Shown here in pieces: positions 25,331-34,889 of a stretch of DNA of 64,000 nt. Every line of letters starts with the position of its first letter. The stretch's first letter is position 1. The notes below the pieces were generated by a model, which searched no databases, was not told the origin of the DNA, and saw nothing but the letters and a program-made list of their open reading frames with translations. Position numbers and translations under genes: made by a program. This stretch comes from Ectobacillus polymachus (lineage in GTDB: Bacteria; Bacillota; Bacilli; Bacillales; Bacillaceae_G). The stretch lies in NCBI RefSeq assembly GCF_048159605.1, contig NZ_JBLREB010000002.1:628944-692943 (forward strand). Reading direction: 5' to 3'.

Positions 25331-26185
25331 ATGAAGAAGTTTGCGTTTACGAAAATGCACGGTCTAGGTAATAATTATATATATGTGAATATGTTTGATG
25401 AATATTTAGATGAAAGTCAGCTTCCGGATATTGCACGCCAGGTTTCGAATATATATACAGGTATTGGATCAGACGGGATGATTCTCATTTGCCCATCGGA
25501 ACAAGCACCTGTAAAAATGAGAATTTTTAATCGAGATGGATCCGAAGCGAAAAGCTGTGGAAATGGTCTTCGCTGTGTGGCAAAGTATGCCTATGAACAT
25601 AATCTAGTAGATGAAACAACATTTCTAATTGATACCGTATCAGGACCGGTTCAGGCACAGGTAGAAGTCGTGAATGGAAATGTGATGTATGTGACAGTTG
25701 ATATGGGTAAGCCGCGCTTAAAGCGAAATGAACTTCCTATGCTAGGTGCGGGTGATAATCCGTTTATCATGGAGCCATATGAATTTGAAGGAGATCGCTA
25801 CGATTTAACGGCTATTTCGATGGGAAATCCCCATGCGGTCATCATGGTGGATAAAGTAGAACAAGCACCTCTTACTACATTAGGTCCCGTATTAGAAAAA
25901 CACGCTATGTTTCCAGAAGGAGTCAATGTTGAATTTATTGAACTAATTAGTGAATCTGAAATGAACTTTCGCGTTTGGGAAAGAGGCTCTGGCGTTACAC
26001 AAGCATGTGGTACAGGAGCGTGTGCTGCAGTAGTAGCAGCTATTTTACAGGAAAAGATGAAAAAGGGACAGGAAATTACCGTTCATTTAGCTGGTGGAGA
26101 TTTGCAAATCACGTGGACAGAGCAAGGCAATGTGCTTATGAAGGGACCAGCGGTTACGATTTGTGATGGGGTATACTATTACTAA
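25331..26185 (+). CDS. dapF: Diaminopimelate epimerase
   Basis: Converts LL- to meso-diaminopimelate for lysine and peptidoglycan. The 284-aa product has the two catalytic cysteines in the expected places: EAKSCGNGLRCVAKY (about 78) and TQACGTGACAAV (about 225). FTKMHGLGNNYIYV is the conserved N-terminus. The ATG follows GGGGTGAAT. The gene is alone between terminators. Confidence 0.95.
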   Translation: MKKFAFTKMHGLGNNYIYVNMFDEYLDESQLPDIARQVSNIYTGIGSDGMILICPSEQAPVKMRIFNRDGSEAKSCGNGLRCVAKYAYEHNLVDETTFLIDTVSGPVQAQVEVVNGNVMYVTVDMGKPRLKRNELPMLGAGDNPFIMEPYEFEGDRYDLTAISMGNPHAVIMVDKVEQAPLTTLGPVLEKHAMFPEGVNVEFIELISESEMNFRVWERGSGVTQACGTGACAAVVAAILQEKMKKGQEITVHLAGGDLQITWTEQGNVLMKGPAVTICDGVYYY

Positions 26186-26248
26186 GCTTTGGGTTTGTGG
26201 ATGAGCGATATAAGAGTATAATGAGGTTTGAAAGGAAGGGTGTTACGT

Positions 26249-26602
26249 ATGATTATAGTTACGGAACAAGCAGCACTTCATATACAAGATATGCTTAAGG
26301 AAAGTGGAGATATGAATCAGTTTGTTCGCCTTGCTGTTCAAGGCGGAGGATGTAGTGGACTTTCTTATGGTCTTGGGTTTGACAATGACATTTATGAAAC
26401 AGATGAGAAGTTTGACTTTTTCGGGGTGAAATTTGTAGTTGATAAAAAAGATATGCCCATTCTAAAAGGGGTAACAATCGATTATAAGGAATCTATGCTA
26501 GGCGGGGGATTCACCATTGACAATCCGAACGCGATTGCGACATGTGGATGTGGATCATCTTTCCGTACTGCAACGAATGCAGGTGCTCCTGAAGAGTGTT
26601 AA
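26249..26602 (+). CDS. yutM: YutM, A-type Fe-S carrier (ErpA/HesB family)
   Basis: Carrier that delivers Fe-S clusters, 117 aa. The three cysteine ligands are seen: GGCSGL (about residue 36) and TCGCGSSF (about 103-105). VTEQAALHIQDML is the typical N-terminus. The ATG at 26249 is well spaced from AAAGGAAGGG; the in-frame codon at 26228 lies before that site. It likely works with SUF and YutI. Confidence 0.92.
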   Translation: MIIVTEQAALHIQDMLKESGDMNQFVRLAVQGGGCSGLSYGLGFDNDIYETDEKFDFFGVKFVVDKKDMPILKGVTIDYKESMLGGGFTIDNPNAIATCGCGSSFRTATNAGAPEEC

Positions 26603-26625
26603 TGTAGAATATATCCATATTAAGA

Positions 26626-26663
26626 AACGAAGCCTAGCAAAGAGCTACGCTTCGTTCTTTTTT
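26626..26663 (+). terminator. yutM terminator
   Basis: AACGAAGC pairs with GCTTCGTT, followed by CTTTTTTT. Confidence 0.85.
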
Positions 26664-26690
26664 TCGTTGATTTTGTAATCATTGCCTTTT

Positions 26691-27944
26691 CTAATCAAAT
26701 TTTCGTACAGTTGGTACACGTATTGCTACGAATACGATAAATAAGATTACGAAAAGTGCACCGCCTTTCATAATGGTTGTAACAGAAAGATGCATCGTAA
26801 TGAGGAGTGAAGTTATCGTATAGGATACCGGAATCAGTCCCATCGAGGATAGCATCAGTAAGCTCATCACGCGCCCCATCATGTCTTCCTGCACACTGGA
26901 TTGAATAACTGCCATAAGAGGAATAGCTCCCATCGCTAACGTAGCACCATATATACTACCTGCTAGTAAGGCATGCCATACGACTTGGCTTTCCGTTAGT
27001 ACAAAGAAGGATAAACCAGATATGAAAATCATGATGATACAGAACAATCCGCGGTGCCGCTTTATATTTAAAATAGCTACAAAAATAGCTCCTACGGCCA
27101 TTCCTCCACCAACCGATCCTTCTAAATAACTAAATAAGAGGGAATCTCCATGTAATACATTTTTCACAAAGATCGGGAAGCCAATTTGCATAGGACCGAT
27201 TAAGAACATATTCAAAAAGGCGCTACAAATTAATAGCGTCGATAGAAAAGCTGATTTCTTTACGTATAAAATTCCTTCTTTAATAGAGGTTAGCATGTTT
27301 CGTTCTTGCTTGTCTTCTTCTTTTGTAACAGACATCTGGATTTTACGTACGAGAATCGCTGCCATAAGTAGCATACAAATGGTAATAGCAAAAACCGTTG
27401 TATAATTACTTACTTTAATTAAATATCCAGCTAGCATGGGTCCAAAAATAGTTGAGGACTGATTGGTCATCTGTGTAATTGAGTTCGCTTGTGTCAGTCG
27501 AATCTTTGATACGATCTCTGGTAGGATGGAACCATCGGCAGACCAGAAAAAAGCATCTGCTAGTCCAAAAAATAATGCAAAGAGGGCAAACGTATATAAT
27601 GTAACACCATCACTAACTAGCCATATGATCAGCCCTGCAACTAAACAAGCCCGAATAATATTGGAATAGAACATGATGTTCTTTTTTGGGAACTTATCAG
27701 CAGTCGCACCGCCAATTATCATAAAAACAAGACGTGGAACACTCGATGCAACAAGGACAAGACCAAGGGATGCTTCTAGATCCAGTTTTTTTACGATATA
27801 CCAGGTTTGGGAGAACGTAAAAAAGGCTAAAGCAAAGCTTGAACAAAGAGTAGCTGCCCATAAATAAAGGAAATTCGAGTTTCGAAATAGCGTTGTGTTC
27901 GGTTTTGAAACAGATATGGGATTACGTTGTTCCAATTCTTCCAT
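26691..27944 (-). CDS. MFS transporter (DHA3-like)
   Basis: Integral membrane protein of 417 aa with about 12 helices. The 2-3 loop signature is GGATADKFPKKNIMFYSN, and PLMAVIQSSVQEDMMGRVMSL in the second half is typical of the DHA3/MefA-type branch. The substrate is unknown; drug or macrolide export is the usual guess. The start ATG at 27944 follows AAAGGAAAC; a more upstream ATG at 27998 has no such site. Confidence 0.82.
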   Translation of the reverse strand: MEELEQRNPISVSKPNTTLFRNSNFLYLWAATLCSSFALAFFTFSQTWYIVKKLDLEASLGLVLVASSVPRLVFMIIGGATADKFPKKNIMFYSNIIRACLVAGLIIWLVSDGVTLYTFALFALFFGLADAFFWSADGSILPEIVSKIRLTQANSITQMTNQSSTIFGPMLAGYLIKVSNYTTVFAITICMLLMAAILVRKIQMSVTKEEDKQERNMLTSIKEGILYVKKSAFLSTLLICSAFLNMFLIGPMQIGFPIFVKNVLHGDSLLFSYLEGSVGGGMAVGAIFVAILNIKRHRGLFCIIMIFISGLSFFVLTESQVVWHALLAGSIYGATLAMGAIPLMAVIQSSVQEDMMGRVMSLLMLSSMGLIPVSYTITSLLITMHLSVTTIMKGGALFVILFIVFVAIRVPTVRKFD

Positions 27945-28050
27945 TTTGTTTCCTTTCATATGAGATTTCGATACAAATGTAGACAAGTTGAATTTCATTA
28001 TTCATTGTAGACAAAAATATGGAAATTGTACATTCCTTTCTATGGAAACA

Positions 28051-28083
28051 AAAAAGAGCCAGCAAATGCTGCCTCTTTTTCGT
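28051..28083 (-). terminator. yumC terminator
   Basis: On the minus strand, AAAAAGAGGCAGC pairs with GCTGGCTCTTTTT around a 3-nt loop. Confidence 0.85.
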
Positions 28084-28150
28084 TGTTAATCAGAGAACAA
28101 AATCAATCTCTATTTTGTTTTCTATTGTAACATCTAGAAGAATTCAGCTA

Positions 28151-29137
28151 TTAAAATAAACTGGAGCTATGGAGATGTTGTGTCTTTGCAGTTGGATCAA
28201 TGTAAGATCTAATTGCGTTAATAGCAGTTGGTGCTTCACCAAATCCAGCCGCTATTAATTTTACTTTTCCATCATAAGTACAAATATCGCCAGCAGCATA
28301 CACGCCAGGAATATTAGTTTCCATCTTTGAGTTTACAACTATACTATTTTTTTCAATTGTTAGACCCCAATCCTTGATTGGACCAAGGGAAGAGACGAAA
28401 CCATAATTTACAATGACATCGTCAACATCGATTACTACGGTTTCTTCGGTTTTTGAATCTCGAATAACAACTTGCTCAATTTTGTCATCACCAATTAGCT
28501 CTACAGGTACATATGGTGTTTTTACATCTACCCGTGAATTCATCAATGTTTCTACACTATGCTCATGGGCACGGAATTTATCACGGCGGTGTACAATGGT
28601 TACTTGTTTTGCAATTGGTTCTAGCATAAGAGTCCAGTCAACTGCAGAATCCCCACCACCAAATACAACAACTCTTTTATCTGTAAACTTGCTCATATCA
28701 TCAACAAAATAATGAAGATTTTTCTTTTCATATTGTACAGCACTTTCAATTTCTAATCTTCTTGGTTGGAATGCACCGTTTCCAGCTGTAATGATGACAG
28801 CTTTGGAATAATGTGTTCCGACATTTGTTACAAGCTTAATTGTACCATCCTCTTGTTTATCTAATGCTTGTACAGATTCTTCTAAACAAATAGTTGGTTC
28901 AAATTTACTCATTTGTTCCTTTAAATTTGCAATAAGCTCGGCAGCTCGAACTTTTGGAAATCCTGCAACGTCATAAATAAATTTTTCAGGATATAGTGCT
29001 GAAAGCTGTCCGCCAAGTTGAGGTAAGCTTTCGATAATTTTTACACTTAATTGTCGCATTCCGCCATAAAACGCAGTGAATAATCCAATCGGACCCCCAC
29101 CGATAATTGTCACATCGTAAACTTTTTGATCTACCAA
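28151..29137 (-). CDS. yumC: YumC, ferredoxin/flavodoxin-NADP+ reductase (thioredoxin reductase-like)
   Basis: FAD enzyme that moves electrons between NADPH and ferredoxin or flavodoxin, 328 aa. FAD fold IIGGGPIGLFTAFYGGMR is N-terminal, NADPH fold VVVFGGGDSAVDWTL is near residue 150. The TIEKNSIVVN and VYAAGDICTYDGK region is typical. It lacks the CxxC of thioredoxin reductase, which is what defines this FNR type. Divergent from yumB. Confidence 0.92.
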   Translation of the reverse strand: MVDQKVYDVTIIGGGPIGLFTAFYGGMRQLSVKIIESLPQLGGQLSALYPEKFIYDVAGFPKVRAAELIANLKEQMSKFEPTICLEESVQALDKQEDGTIKLVTNVGTHYSKAVIITAGNGAFQPRRLEIESAVQYEKKNLHYFVDDMSKFTDKRVVVFGGGDSAVDWTLMLEPIAKQVTIVHRRDKFRAHEHSVETLMNSRVDVKTPYVPVELIGDDKIEQVVIRDSKTEETVVIDVDDVIVNYGFVSSLGPIKDWGLTIEKNSIVVNSKMETNIPGVYAAGDICTYDGKVKLIAAGFGEAPTAINAIRSYIDPTAKTQHLHSSSLF

Positions 29138-29545
29138 AACATTTCCCCCCGATAGAAATAATAAAATGTATAGTTTAAACTGGATTTACTAACTATTCTT
29201 ACATTTCCGTGCTCATAGAAAAATGATACCATATTTCAAATAAAAATACCTAAATAAACGTAATCCGAAGCTCAACATAAATTGTCCATTTTGTATAAAT
29301 TTTATTAACAATCAAAGAATAAAGTTGAAAGCCTTTTCTTAGGATTTAGAGGTTTTTTATATGCTAAGTTTCTTGAAAATTGACGAAAAAAAAACTAATA
29401 TGAAGGTAGAAATATTAATTACGACAATTTTATAACTTTTTATTGAATTTTTTTTGTCGTGTGCATTTATATTTGGTACAATTTTTTTACAAACGATTTT
29501 GCATTTGTTTATATTTACTAATAAGAAAAAAGGGTTGTGATTAGG
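29138..29545. other. AT-rich divergent promoter region between yumC and yumB
   Basis: No gene is seen. It carries a good promoter for yumB at 29454-29482 and must also hold the yumC promoter, which I could not place. Long T and A runs are the only other feature. Confidence 0.5.
29454..29482 (+). promoter_or_regulatory. yumB promoter
   Basis: TTGTCG, 17 bp, TACAAT, about 60 nt upstream of the gene. Confidence 0.65.
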
Positions 29546-30754
29546 GTGAGTAAACCAAAGATCGTTGTTTTGGGCGCTGGGTACGGTGGTATGATTACTA
29601 CTGTAAACTTACAAAAGGAATTATCTATTAATGAAGCTGAGATTACACTTGTAAATAATAACAGCTATCATTATCAAACAACATGGTTACATGAAAATGC
29701 AGCAGGAACATTACATCAAGATAAAACTCGTATCAATATTACAGATGTTATTGATACAAACAAGGTTCATTTTGTACAAGATACAGTAGTAAACATTAAT
29801 GCTGCAGAAAAACGTGTACAATTACAAAATGGTGAGCTTGAATATGATTATCTTGTTATCGGATTAGGATTCGAATCTGAAACATTCGGCATTAAAGGAT
29901 TAAAGGAACATGCTTTTTCAATTGGAAATATTAATGCTGCTCGTCATATTCGTGAACATATCGAATATACATTCTCTAAATATGCTACTGAAAAACGCGA
30001 TGAGCTGTTAACAATTGTTGTAGGTGGAGCTGGTTTCACAGGTATTGAGTTTCTCGGCGAGCTTGCAAACCGTATCCCTGAACTTGTAAAAGAGTATGAC
30101 CTTCCTCGTGAAAAAGTGCACATAGTTTGTGTAGAAGCCGCTCCAACTGTTCTTCCTGGCTTTGATCCTGAGCTTGTAAGTTTTGCTGTGAAATATCTAG
30201 AAGATAAAGGCGTAGAGTTCAAAATCGGAACAGCAATTAAGGAAGCAACAGCGGAAGGAATTATCGTTGCAAAAGGTGACGATGTTGAACAAATTAAGGC
30301 AGAAACAGTTGTATGGGCTGCCGGTGTTCGTGGTAACTCTCTTGTAGAGGAATCTGGCTTTGAAGCAATGCGTGGCCGTGTTAAGGTAGATGAATATATG
30401 AGAGCTCCAGGCCATGACGATGTATTCATGGTAGGTGACGCTGCTTTAATTATTAACGAAGCAATTAATCGTCCATTCCCTCCAACAGCTCAAATCGCTA
30501 TTCAAGAAGGTCAAAATGTTGCGGGAAATATTGCCGTTCTTGTTCGCGGTAAAGGTGAAATGAAGAAATTTTCATTTGATAATAAAGGAACGGTATGTTC
30601 TTTAGGAGAAGATAACGGAATTGGGGTTGTCTTTGGTAAGAAAGTAACAGGCTGGAAGGCTTCAATTATGAAGAAGGTAATTGACAATCGTTACTTATAC
30701 ATTCTTGGCGGACCTATGCTTGTCTTGAAAAAAGGTAAATTAAACTTTTTGTAA
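29546..30754 (+). CDS. yumB: YumB, type II NADH dehydrogenase-like flavoprotein
   Basis: NDH-2 family enzyme, 402 aa. FAD motif VLGAGYGGMITTVNL at the N-terminus, NADH fold TIVVGGAGFTGIEFLGEL near residue 160, and HDDVFMVGDAALI near 295. PPTAQIAIQEGQNVA is also conserved. GTG at 29546 is preferred over GTG at 29537, which would leave only 2 nt after the AAAGGG site. It may donate electrons to menaquinone at the inner face of the membrane. Confidence 0.9.
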   Translation: MSKPKIVVLGAGYGGMITTVNLQKELSINEAEITLVNNNSYHYQTTWLHENAAGTLHQDKTRINITDVIDTNKVHFVQDTVVNINAAEKRVQLQNGELEYDYLVIGLGFESETFGIKGLKEHAFSIGNINAARHIREHIEYTFSKYATEKRDELLTIVVGGAGFTGIEFLGELANRIPELVKEYDLPREKVHIVCVEAAPTVLPGFDPELVSFAVKYLEDKGVEFKIGTAIKEATAEGIIVAKGDDVEQIKAETVVWAAGVRGNSLVEESGFEAMRGRVKVDEYMRAPGHDDVFMVGDAALIINEAINRPFPPTAQIAIQEGQNVAGNIAVLVRGKGEMKKFSFDNKGTVCSLGEDNGIGVVFGKKVTGWKASIMKKVIDNRYLYILGGPMLVLKKGKLNFL

Positions 30755-30777
30755 GATACAAAAAGGATTAAAATAAG

Positions 30778-30817
30778 AAAGGGCAAGGTAGCTTCAAGCT
30801 ACTATTGCCCTTTTTTT
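30778..30817 (+). terminator. yumB terminator
   Basis: AAAGGGCAA with inner GTAGC pairs to GCTAC and TTGCCCTTT, followed by T residues. Confidence 0.9.
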
Positions 30818-30869
30818 ATCCCGTCAAAGTAGAAGGATAAGCTAGCGGAAATAGGGGGAGAAATTCATC

Positions 30870-31364
30870 TTGAATAAACGAGGAAATGTTTGGTTGGCGG
30901 TTAGCGGCTTAGTACGAACAGACGATGGAAGATGGTTAGTTGTGAAAAAAACGTATGGTGGATTAAAAGGAAAATGGTCGTTCCCGGCAGGATTTGTAAA
31001 GGAAGGGGAAACGATTGATGAAGCGGTAAGAAGAGAAATAAAAGAAGAAACAGGGATTACTACGATCATTCACGGAGTTTTAGGTATACGTTCAGGAGTT
31101 ATTAAAGGAAAAATTAGTGATAATATGGTTATATTTTTGCTGAAACCTGAAGATGAGAGAATCACAATACAAAAGAAAGAGCTATCACAAGCTGCATTCC
31201 TATCACGTGATGCAATTTTACAAGATGAAGATACTTCTGTATTGGTTCGGCATTTATTAGAAACAATGTCCAATACGATATTTCAGATGAATGATGCCGT
31301 TAATCCTGGTGATCATTTTGGCTATACATCATATCGTGTATTTCTTAATGAAAATAGCAATTGA
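30870..31364 (+). CDS. Nudix hydrolase
   Basis: A 164-aa protein with a complete Nudix box: GFVKEGETIDEAV then RREIKEETGI (G-x5-E-x7-REUxEExGU, about residues 45-67). Such enzymes hydrolyse nucleoside diphosphate derivatives; the substrate here is unknown. TTG start, 14 nt after a GGGGGAG run. Stand-alone gene after the yumB terminator. Confidence 0.85.
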   Translation: MNKRGNVWLAVSGLVRTDDGRWLVVKKTYGGLKGKWSFPAGFVKEGETIDEAVRREIKEETGITTIIHGVLGIRSGVIKGKISDNMVIFLLKPEDERITIQKKELSQAAFLSRDAILQDEDTSVLVRHLLETMSNTIFQMNDAVNPGDHFGYTSYRVFLNENSN

Positions 31365-31421
31365 CCTATAATACCTATTTTTGTAAACTTAAGGAAATGA
31401 TGATTGGAAGGAGAATGTACA

Positions 31422-31739
31422 TTGAGCATTCCTGTTCTACTCATTTCTATGTTGCTTTTTTTTATTTTATTTTTTGGTATTGGTTTTTTATTAAATATGC
31501 TGTTGCGTCAGACCTGGGTGATGAGTATGCTTTACCCGATTGTGTGTATATTCATTATTAATCGAATACATATTACGGCATACTTTCAACAACCTTCCTC
31601 AGCTTTCTCTTCTCTTCTTACTCATCTATCTTCTCTTGGTCAGGCAGATTTGTTTATATTGACTTCTGGAATGATTGGAGCGCTTGCTTCTGGATTTTCA
31701 ATGAAAGCGCTTCGAAATAGTGGCTATCGTATGTTTTGA
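31422..31739 (+). CDS. yuiB: YuiB-like small membrane protein
   Basis: A 105-aa protein with three hydrophobic segments. LISMLLFFILFFGIGFLLNMLLRQTW at the N-terminus matches YuiB as I remember it. Function unknown. TTG at 31422 is 9 nt after GGAAGGAG; a TTG at 31404 coincides with the Shine-Dalgarno and is unlikely. Followed by yuiC, as in B. subtilis. Confidence 0.78.
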   Translation: MSIPVLLISMLLFFILFFGIGFLLNMLLRQTWVMSMLYPIVCIFIINRIHITAYFQQPSSAFSSLLTHLSSLGQADLFILTSGMIGALASGFSMKALRNSGYRMF

Positions 31740-31742
31740 CGA

Positions 31743-31774
31743 TGTGAATGGGAAACAACCTATTCACTTTTTTT
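31743..31774 (+). terminator. yuiB terminator
   Basis: GTGAATGG pairs with CCTATTCAC, followed by seven T. Confidence 0.8.
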
Positions 31775-31839
31775 ATTTTTTGTGCATAAAAGAAAATCGT
31801 CTTGGTCAACACTACAGATGAAGGAGTGTTGAAATAAAC

Positions 31840-32499
31840 ATGACGATACGAATAATTGCGATTCGCCTGTTCATGACGTGTCTATTCTGCATGGCTGTAC
31901 TCGTTACCTTTCAAGCGATTTCGCATCTAACAATCTCTGATTTTATAAAAGGAAATGTAAAAACGGAGAATGTTCAAACTTTGACAAGTGTAACTATAGA
32001 AAAACAGCCGAAAGTAAAGCCAATGATTAATGGTAATATAGAAAATCAGCCAGAATCGAAACCACTTGAACAAGCTGTGGATTGGTCAAAATATGATGCA
32101 GTTGAGGTTACGGCTACAGGCTATACAGCCGGTGTTGAATCAACAGGAAAACATCCGAAGCATCCCCAATATGGCATCACCTACTCTGGAGTAAAAGTAA
32201 AACGGGACTTATATTCCACTATAGCAGCTGATTTACGAGTATTTCCAATCGGATCAGTGCTCTTTATTCCAGGCTACGGCTACGGAGTTGTAGCTGATAA
32301 AGGGGGAGCTATTAAGGGAAAAGCATTAGACTTGTATTACGAAACCGTTCACGATGTGTATGAACAGTGGGGAAAGAAACAACTGAAGGTATATATTGTA
32401 AAAAAAGGAACAGGAACCTTAACAGAGGAAGAATTAAAGCAGTTAAATGAAGACAAAGCTATGCAGGTATTTAGACAGCAATATATAAAGAAGCAGTAG
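31840..32499 (+). CDS. yuiC: YuiC-like 3D-domain protein (Sps family)
   Basis: Exported or membrane-anchored protein of 219 aa. A hydrophobic N-terminal segment (about 5-30) is followed by a linker and a 3D domain: VEVTATGYTAGVESTG, then PIGSVLFIPGYGYGVVADKGGAIKGKALDLYY, with the three conserved aspartates (AADL, VADKG, ALDLY). These domains are lytic transglycosylase-like and occur in stationary-phase survival proteins. Clear ATG after GGAGTG. Confidence 0.87.
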   Translation: MTIRIIAIRLFMTCLFCMAVLVTFQAISHLTISDFIKGNVKTENVQTLTSVTIEKQPKVKPMINGNIENQPESKPLEQAVDWSKYDAVEVTATGYTAGVESTGKHPKHPQYGITYSGVKVKRDLYSTIAADLRVFPIGSVLFIPGYGYGVVADKGGAIKGKALDLYYETVHDVYEQWGKKQLKVYIVKKGTGTLTEEELKQLNEDKAMQVFRQQYIKKQ

Positions 32500-32514
32500 G
32501 CGGATTTTAGATTG

Positions 32515-32542
32515 GACTATCATTTTAGTGATGGTCTTTTTT
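32515..32542 (+). terminator. yuiC terminator
   Basis: GACTATCA pairs with TGATGGTC, followed by T residues. Confidence 0.8.
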
Positions 32543-32596
32543 GTTTCTTTGCTTTTGTTATACTGAAGATAGAGATAAAGGGAATAGAGGGATAAG

Positions 32597-32971
32597 ATGA
32601 AGGACTATCCACTTGAGTACTATGAGTTTTTTGTGAAATTTAATGAGGATGATTATTATACTTGTCATGATTTGCTCGAAGAAATATGGTTAATAGAAAC
32701 AGATAATTTCTTTTTAAAGGGTTTGTTGCAAATGACAGTGGCTTTATATCATTATGGATATGGAAATGTGAAGGGGGCACGAGCTATGATGGGTGCTGCA
32801 AAGCGATATTTACAGCCTTACCGCCCGCATTATTGGTCATTGGATGTAGAGTATGTACTGCATTTCGTAGAGAAATGTCTCGCAATTATTCCTGCTGATA
32901 TCGATCGTGTTTCATTTGAAGAAAGTAAGAGGCTCCCGGTTCTACCTGACCTTGTCTTATACATGGAGTAG
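32597..32971 (+). CDS. DUF309 family protein
   Basis: Small helical protein, 124 aa, with FVKFNEDDYYTCHDLLEEIWL and FLKGLLQMTVALYHYGYGNVKGA, the DUF309 hallmark (H-D-x-L-E-x-x-W). Its function is unknown. An AGAGGGAT site precedes the ATG. The next gene starts 67 nt later, and the two may be co-transcribed. Confidence 0.82.
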   Translation: MKDYPLEYYEFFVKFNEDDYYTCHDLLEEIWLIETDNFFLKGLLQMTVALYHYGYGNVKGARAMMGAAKRYLQPYRPHYWSLDVEYVLHFVEKCLAIIPADIDRVSFEESKRLPVLPDLVLYME

Positions 32972-33038
32972 TAAGCAGTCGCATATTTTAATAAAGAAGA
33001 CTATAATGGAATCAAAAAAAGTATGGGGGGTACTGGAT

Positions 33039-34505
33039 ATGTTTGAGATAAAAGAAAAGCTGAGCAGTCACGATGCCATTGTTGTCGCACTATTTGAAGA
33101 TGAACAATGCATATATATGAAAGAACTAGAATTAGAAGCACAAATCACTACGTTAGTAAAAGAAGGGGAGCTATCTCCAAAGCAAAAGAAAATTTCTGCT
33201 ATACATATACTGCAAAATAATTGTATGCAACGATATTATTTTGTTGGACTTGGAAAAAAGGATTCTTATAGCTCGGACGTATTGAGAGGAGCACTAGGTA
33301 AGCTGTTTAAAATGTTGAAGGAAACAAGCCTATCAGATGTTGCTATTTTATTGGATTCATTCGTTGCAGATGATATACAACATCTAGATGTTGCTCATAT
33401 GGTGGGAGAAACATTCTGTTTAGGAACATATGAATTACAAACGTATAAAACAGCTAAGAAAAAAGAAAAAACATTACAAACGATAGCTGTTGTCACCTCC
33501 TTCGATAAGGAAGAAACGAAGGCGGCTTTATCAGTGGGCTATATTCATGGCCGTGCAACGAATGAAGCACGTACGCTTGTGAATATGCCTCCTAATATGT
33601 TAACAGCAGAAGAACTGGCAAACTATGCAGTATCACTTGCTGAAAAATATGATATGGATTATAAAGTTTTGGATAAGGAAGAAATGGAAGAACTAGGAAT
33701 GGGTGCCCTTCTAGCTGTAAATCGTGGTTCCGTAAATCCTCCTAAGATGATTGCTCTTCTATATAAAGGAAAAGAAGAATGGACGGACGTGATCGGTCTT
33801 GTCGGAAAAGGCATTACCTATGATACGGGTGGTTATTCCTTGAAGCCGCGAGAAAGTATGATTGGGATGAAAGGAGATATGGGAGGAGCTGCTGCTGTTT
33901 TGGGTGCGATGGAAATCATCGGAGAGCTTCGTCCAGAAAAAAATGTGATAGCGGTTATTCCGTCTACGGACAATATGATTAGTGCAGATGCCTTTAAGCC
34001 TGATGACGTTATTACGTCAATGAGCGGAAAGACGATTGAAGTGTTAAATACAGATGCAGAAGGTAGATTGGCTTTAGCAGATGGGATTACGTATGCAAAG
34101 AAGCTTGGTGCTACGCATCTTGTTGATATTGCGACTTTGACAGGTGGAGTTATTGTAGCACTTGGAAACCATACGACAGGTGCCATGACAAATAATCCAG
34201 CCTTTTATGAACAGGTTGTGGAAGCATCGTTAGAAACGGATGAACCAATTTGGCAGTTGCCAATATTTGAACGTGATAAGATGCGAGTACGAAATAGTAA
34301 ATTTGCTGATTTAAATAATTCGCCTGGTCGTGATGGCCATGCCGTTATGGCAGGAACTTTTATAGGTGAATTTGCTGAGGATACTCCTTGGGTTCATCTT
34401 GATATTGCAGGTACATCTGAAACGAAAAGTAGTCATGATCTAGGCCCGGCTGGTGCAACAGGTGTTATGGTACGAACGCTTGCAACATTGATAGAGCGAT
34501 TTTAA
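33039..34505 (+). CDS. Leucyl aminopeptidase (M17 family, YuiE-like)
   Basis: Cytosolic two-metal aminopeptidase, 488 aa. Metal and active-site blocks are VGKGITYDTGGYSLKP (lysine and aspartate ligands), KGDMGGAAAVLG and the signature NTDAEGRLALADG. The C-terminal GHAVMAGTFIGEF is also normal. ATG at 33039 follows GGGGGG and gives MFEIKEKL; an upstream frame from 32907 overlaps the DUF309 gene and is not needed. Corresponds to yuiE of B. subtilis. Confidence 0.92.
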   Translation: MFEIKEKLSSHDAIVVALFEDEQCIYMKELELEAQITTLVKEGELSPKQKKISAIHILQNNCMQRYYFVGLGKKDSYSSDVLRGALGKLFKMLKETSLSDVAILLDSFVADDIQHLDVAHMVGETFCLGTYELQTYKTAKKKEKTLQTIAVVTSFDKEETKAALSVGYIHGRATNEARTLVNMPPNMLTAEELANYAVSLAEKYDMDYKVLDKEEMEELGMGALLAVNRGSVNPPKMIALLYKGKEEWTDVIGLVGKGITYDTGGYSLKPRESMIGMKGDMGGAAAVLGAMEIIGELRPEKNVIAVIPSTDNMISADAFKPDDVITSMSGKTIEVLNTDAEGRLALADGITYAKKLGATHLVDIATLTGGVIVALGNHTTGAMTNNPAFYEQVVEASLETDEPIWQLPIFERDKMRVRNSKFADLNNSPGRDGHAVMAGTFIGEFAEDTPWVHLDIAGTSETKSSHDLGPAGATGVMVRTLATLIERF

Positions 34506-34509
34506 CAAA

Positions 34510-34543
34510 AATAGATGTCCATTATCGGACATCTATTTTTTTA
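34510..34543 (+). terminator. Aminopeptidase gene terminator
   Basis: AATAGATGTCC-attatc-GGACATCTATT followed by T residues. Confidence 0.92.
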
Positions 34544-34662
34544 TGCTTCTTGAAGTAGCCTGTACCTTCGAAGCAATCCTCTCAATCAAAATATTTGAGC
34601 CAAAATCAATGAAATAAATGTGAGAAAACGTTTGAAAATTGTTAAGAAAATCCTAGTATACC

Positions 34663-34692
34663 TTGACGGATAAAAAAGCAATCATGTAGAAT
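34663..34692 (+). promoter_or_regulatory. Candidate gtaB promoter
   Basis: TTGACG, 18 bp, TAGAAT. A second -10 (TATAAT, 34773-34778) is close to the gene but has no clear -35. Confidence 0.5.
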
Positions 34693-34729
34693 TTGAAGGA
34701 AGCGTTTTTGCCATATGATTTATACCAAG

Positions 34730-34753
34730 AATTGTTAACGAAACTTAACAATT
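34730..34753. promoter_or_regulatory. Perfect inverted repeat upstream of gtaB
   Basis: AATTGTTAA-cgaaac-TTAACAATT, a 9-bp perfect dyad between the two possible -10 boxes. It resembles half of a BirA site only superficially (the spacer is too short). It could bind another regulator; no identity is claimed. Confidence 0.45.
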
Positions 34754-34889
34754 TTCTAAAGTCTATTAGTTGTATAATAGAATGGTATGTGTTTGTAACG
34801 AATATCACCTTCACTTGTAGTTTAAACTAATCTATAGCAATGTAAATTATTGAAGGATAAAATTGTATGTAGAGAAAGAGGTTATAGAC

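Noticed and set aside
29138..29536. Rex or Fur box between yumC and yumB
   Set aside because: No dyad matching either consensus was found.
29944..30429. 161-codon minus-strand frame opposite yumB
   Set aside because: Antisense shadow of a clear NADH dehydrogenase-like gene.
34730..34753. BirA operator upstream of gtaB
   Set aside because: TTGTTAA and TTAACAA are only 6 nt apart, while BirA sites need about 15 nt between the GTTAAC cores.
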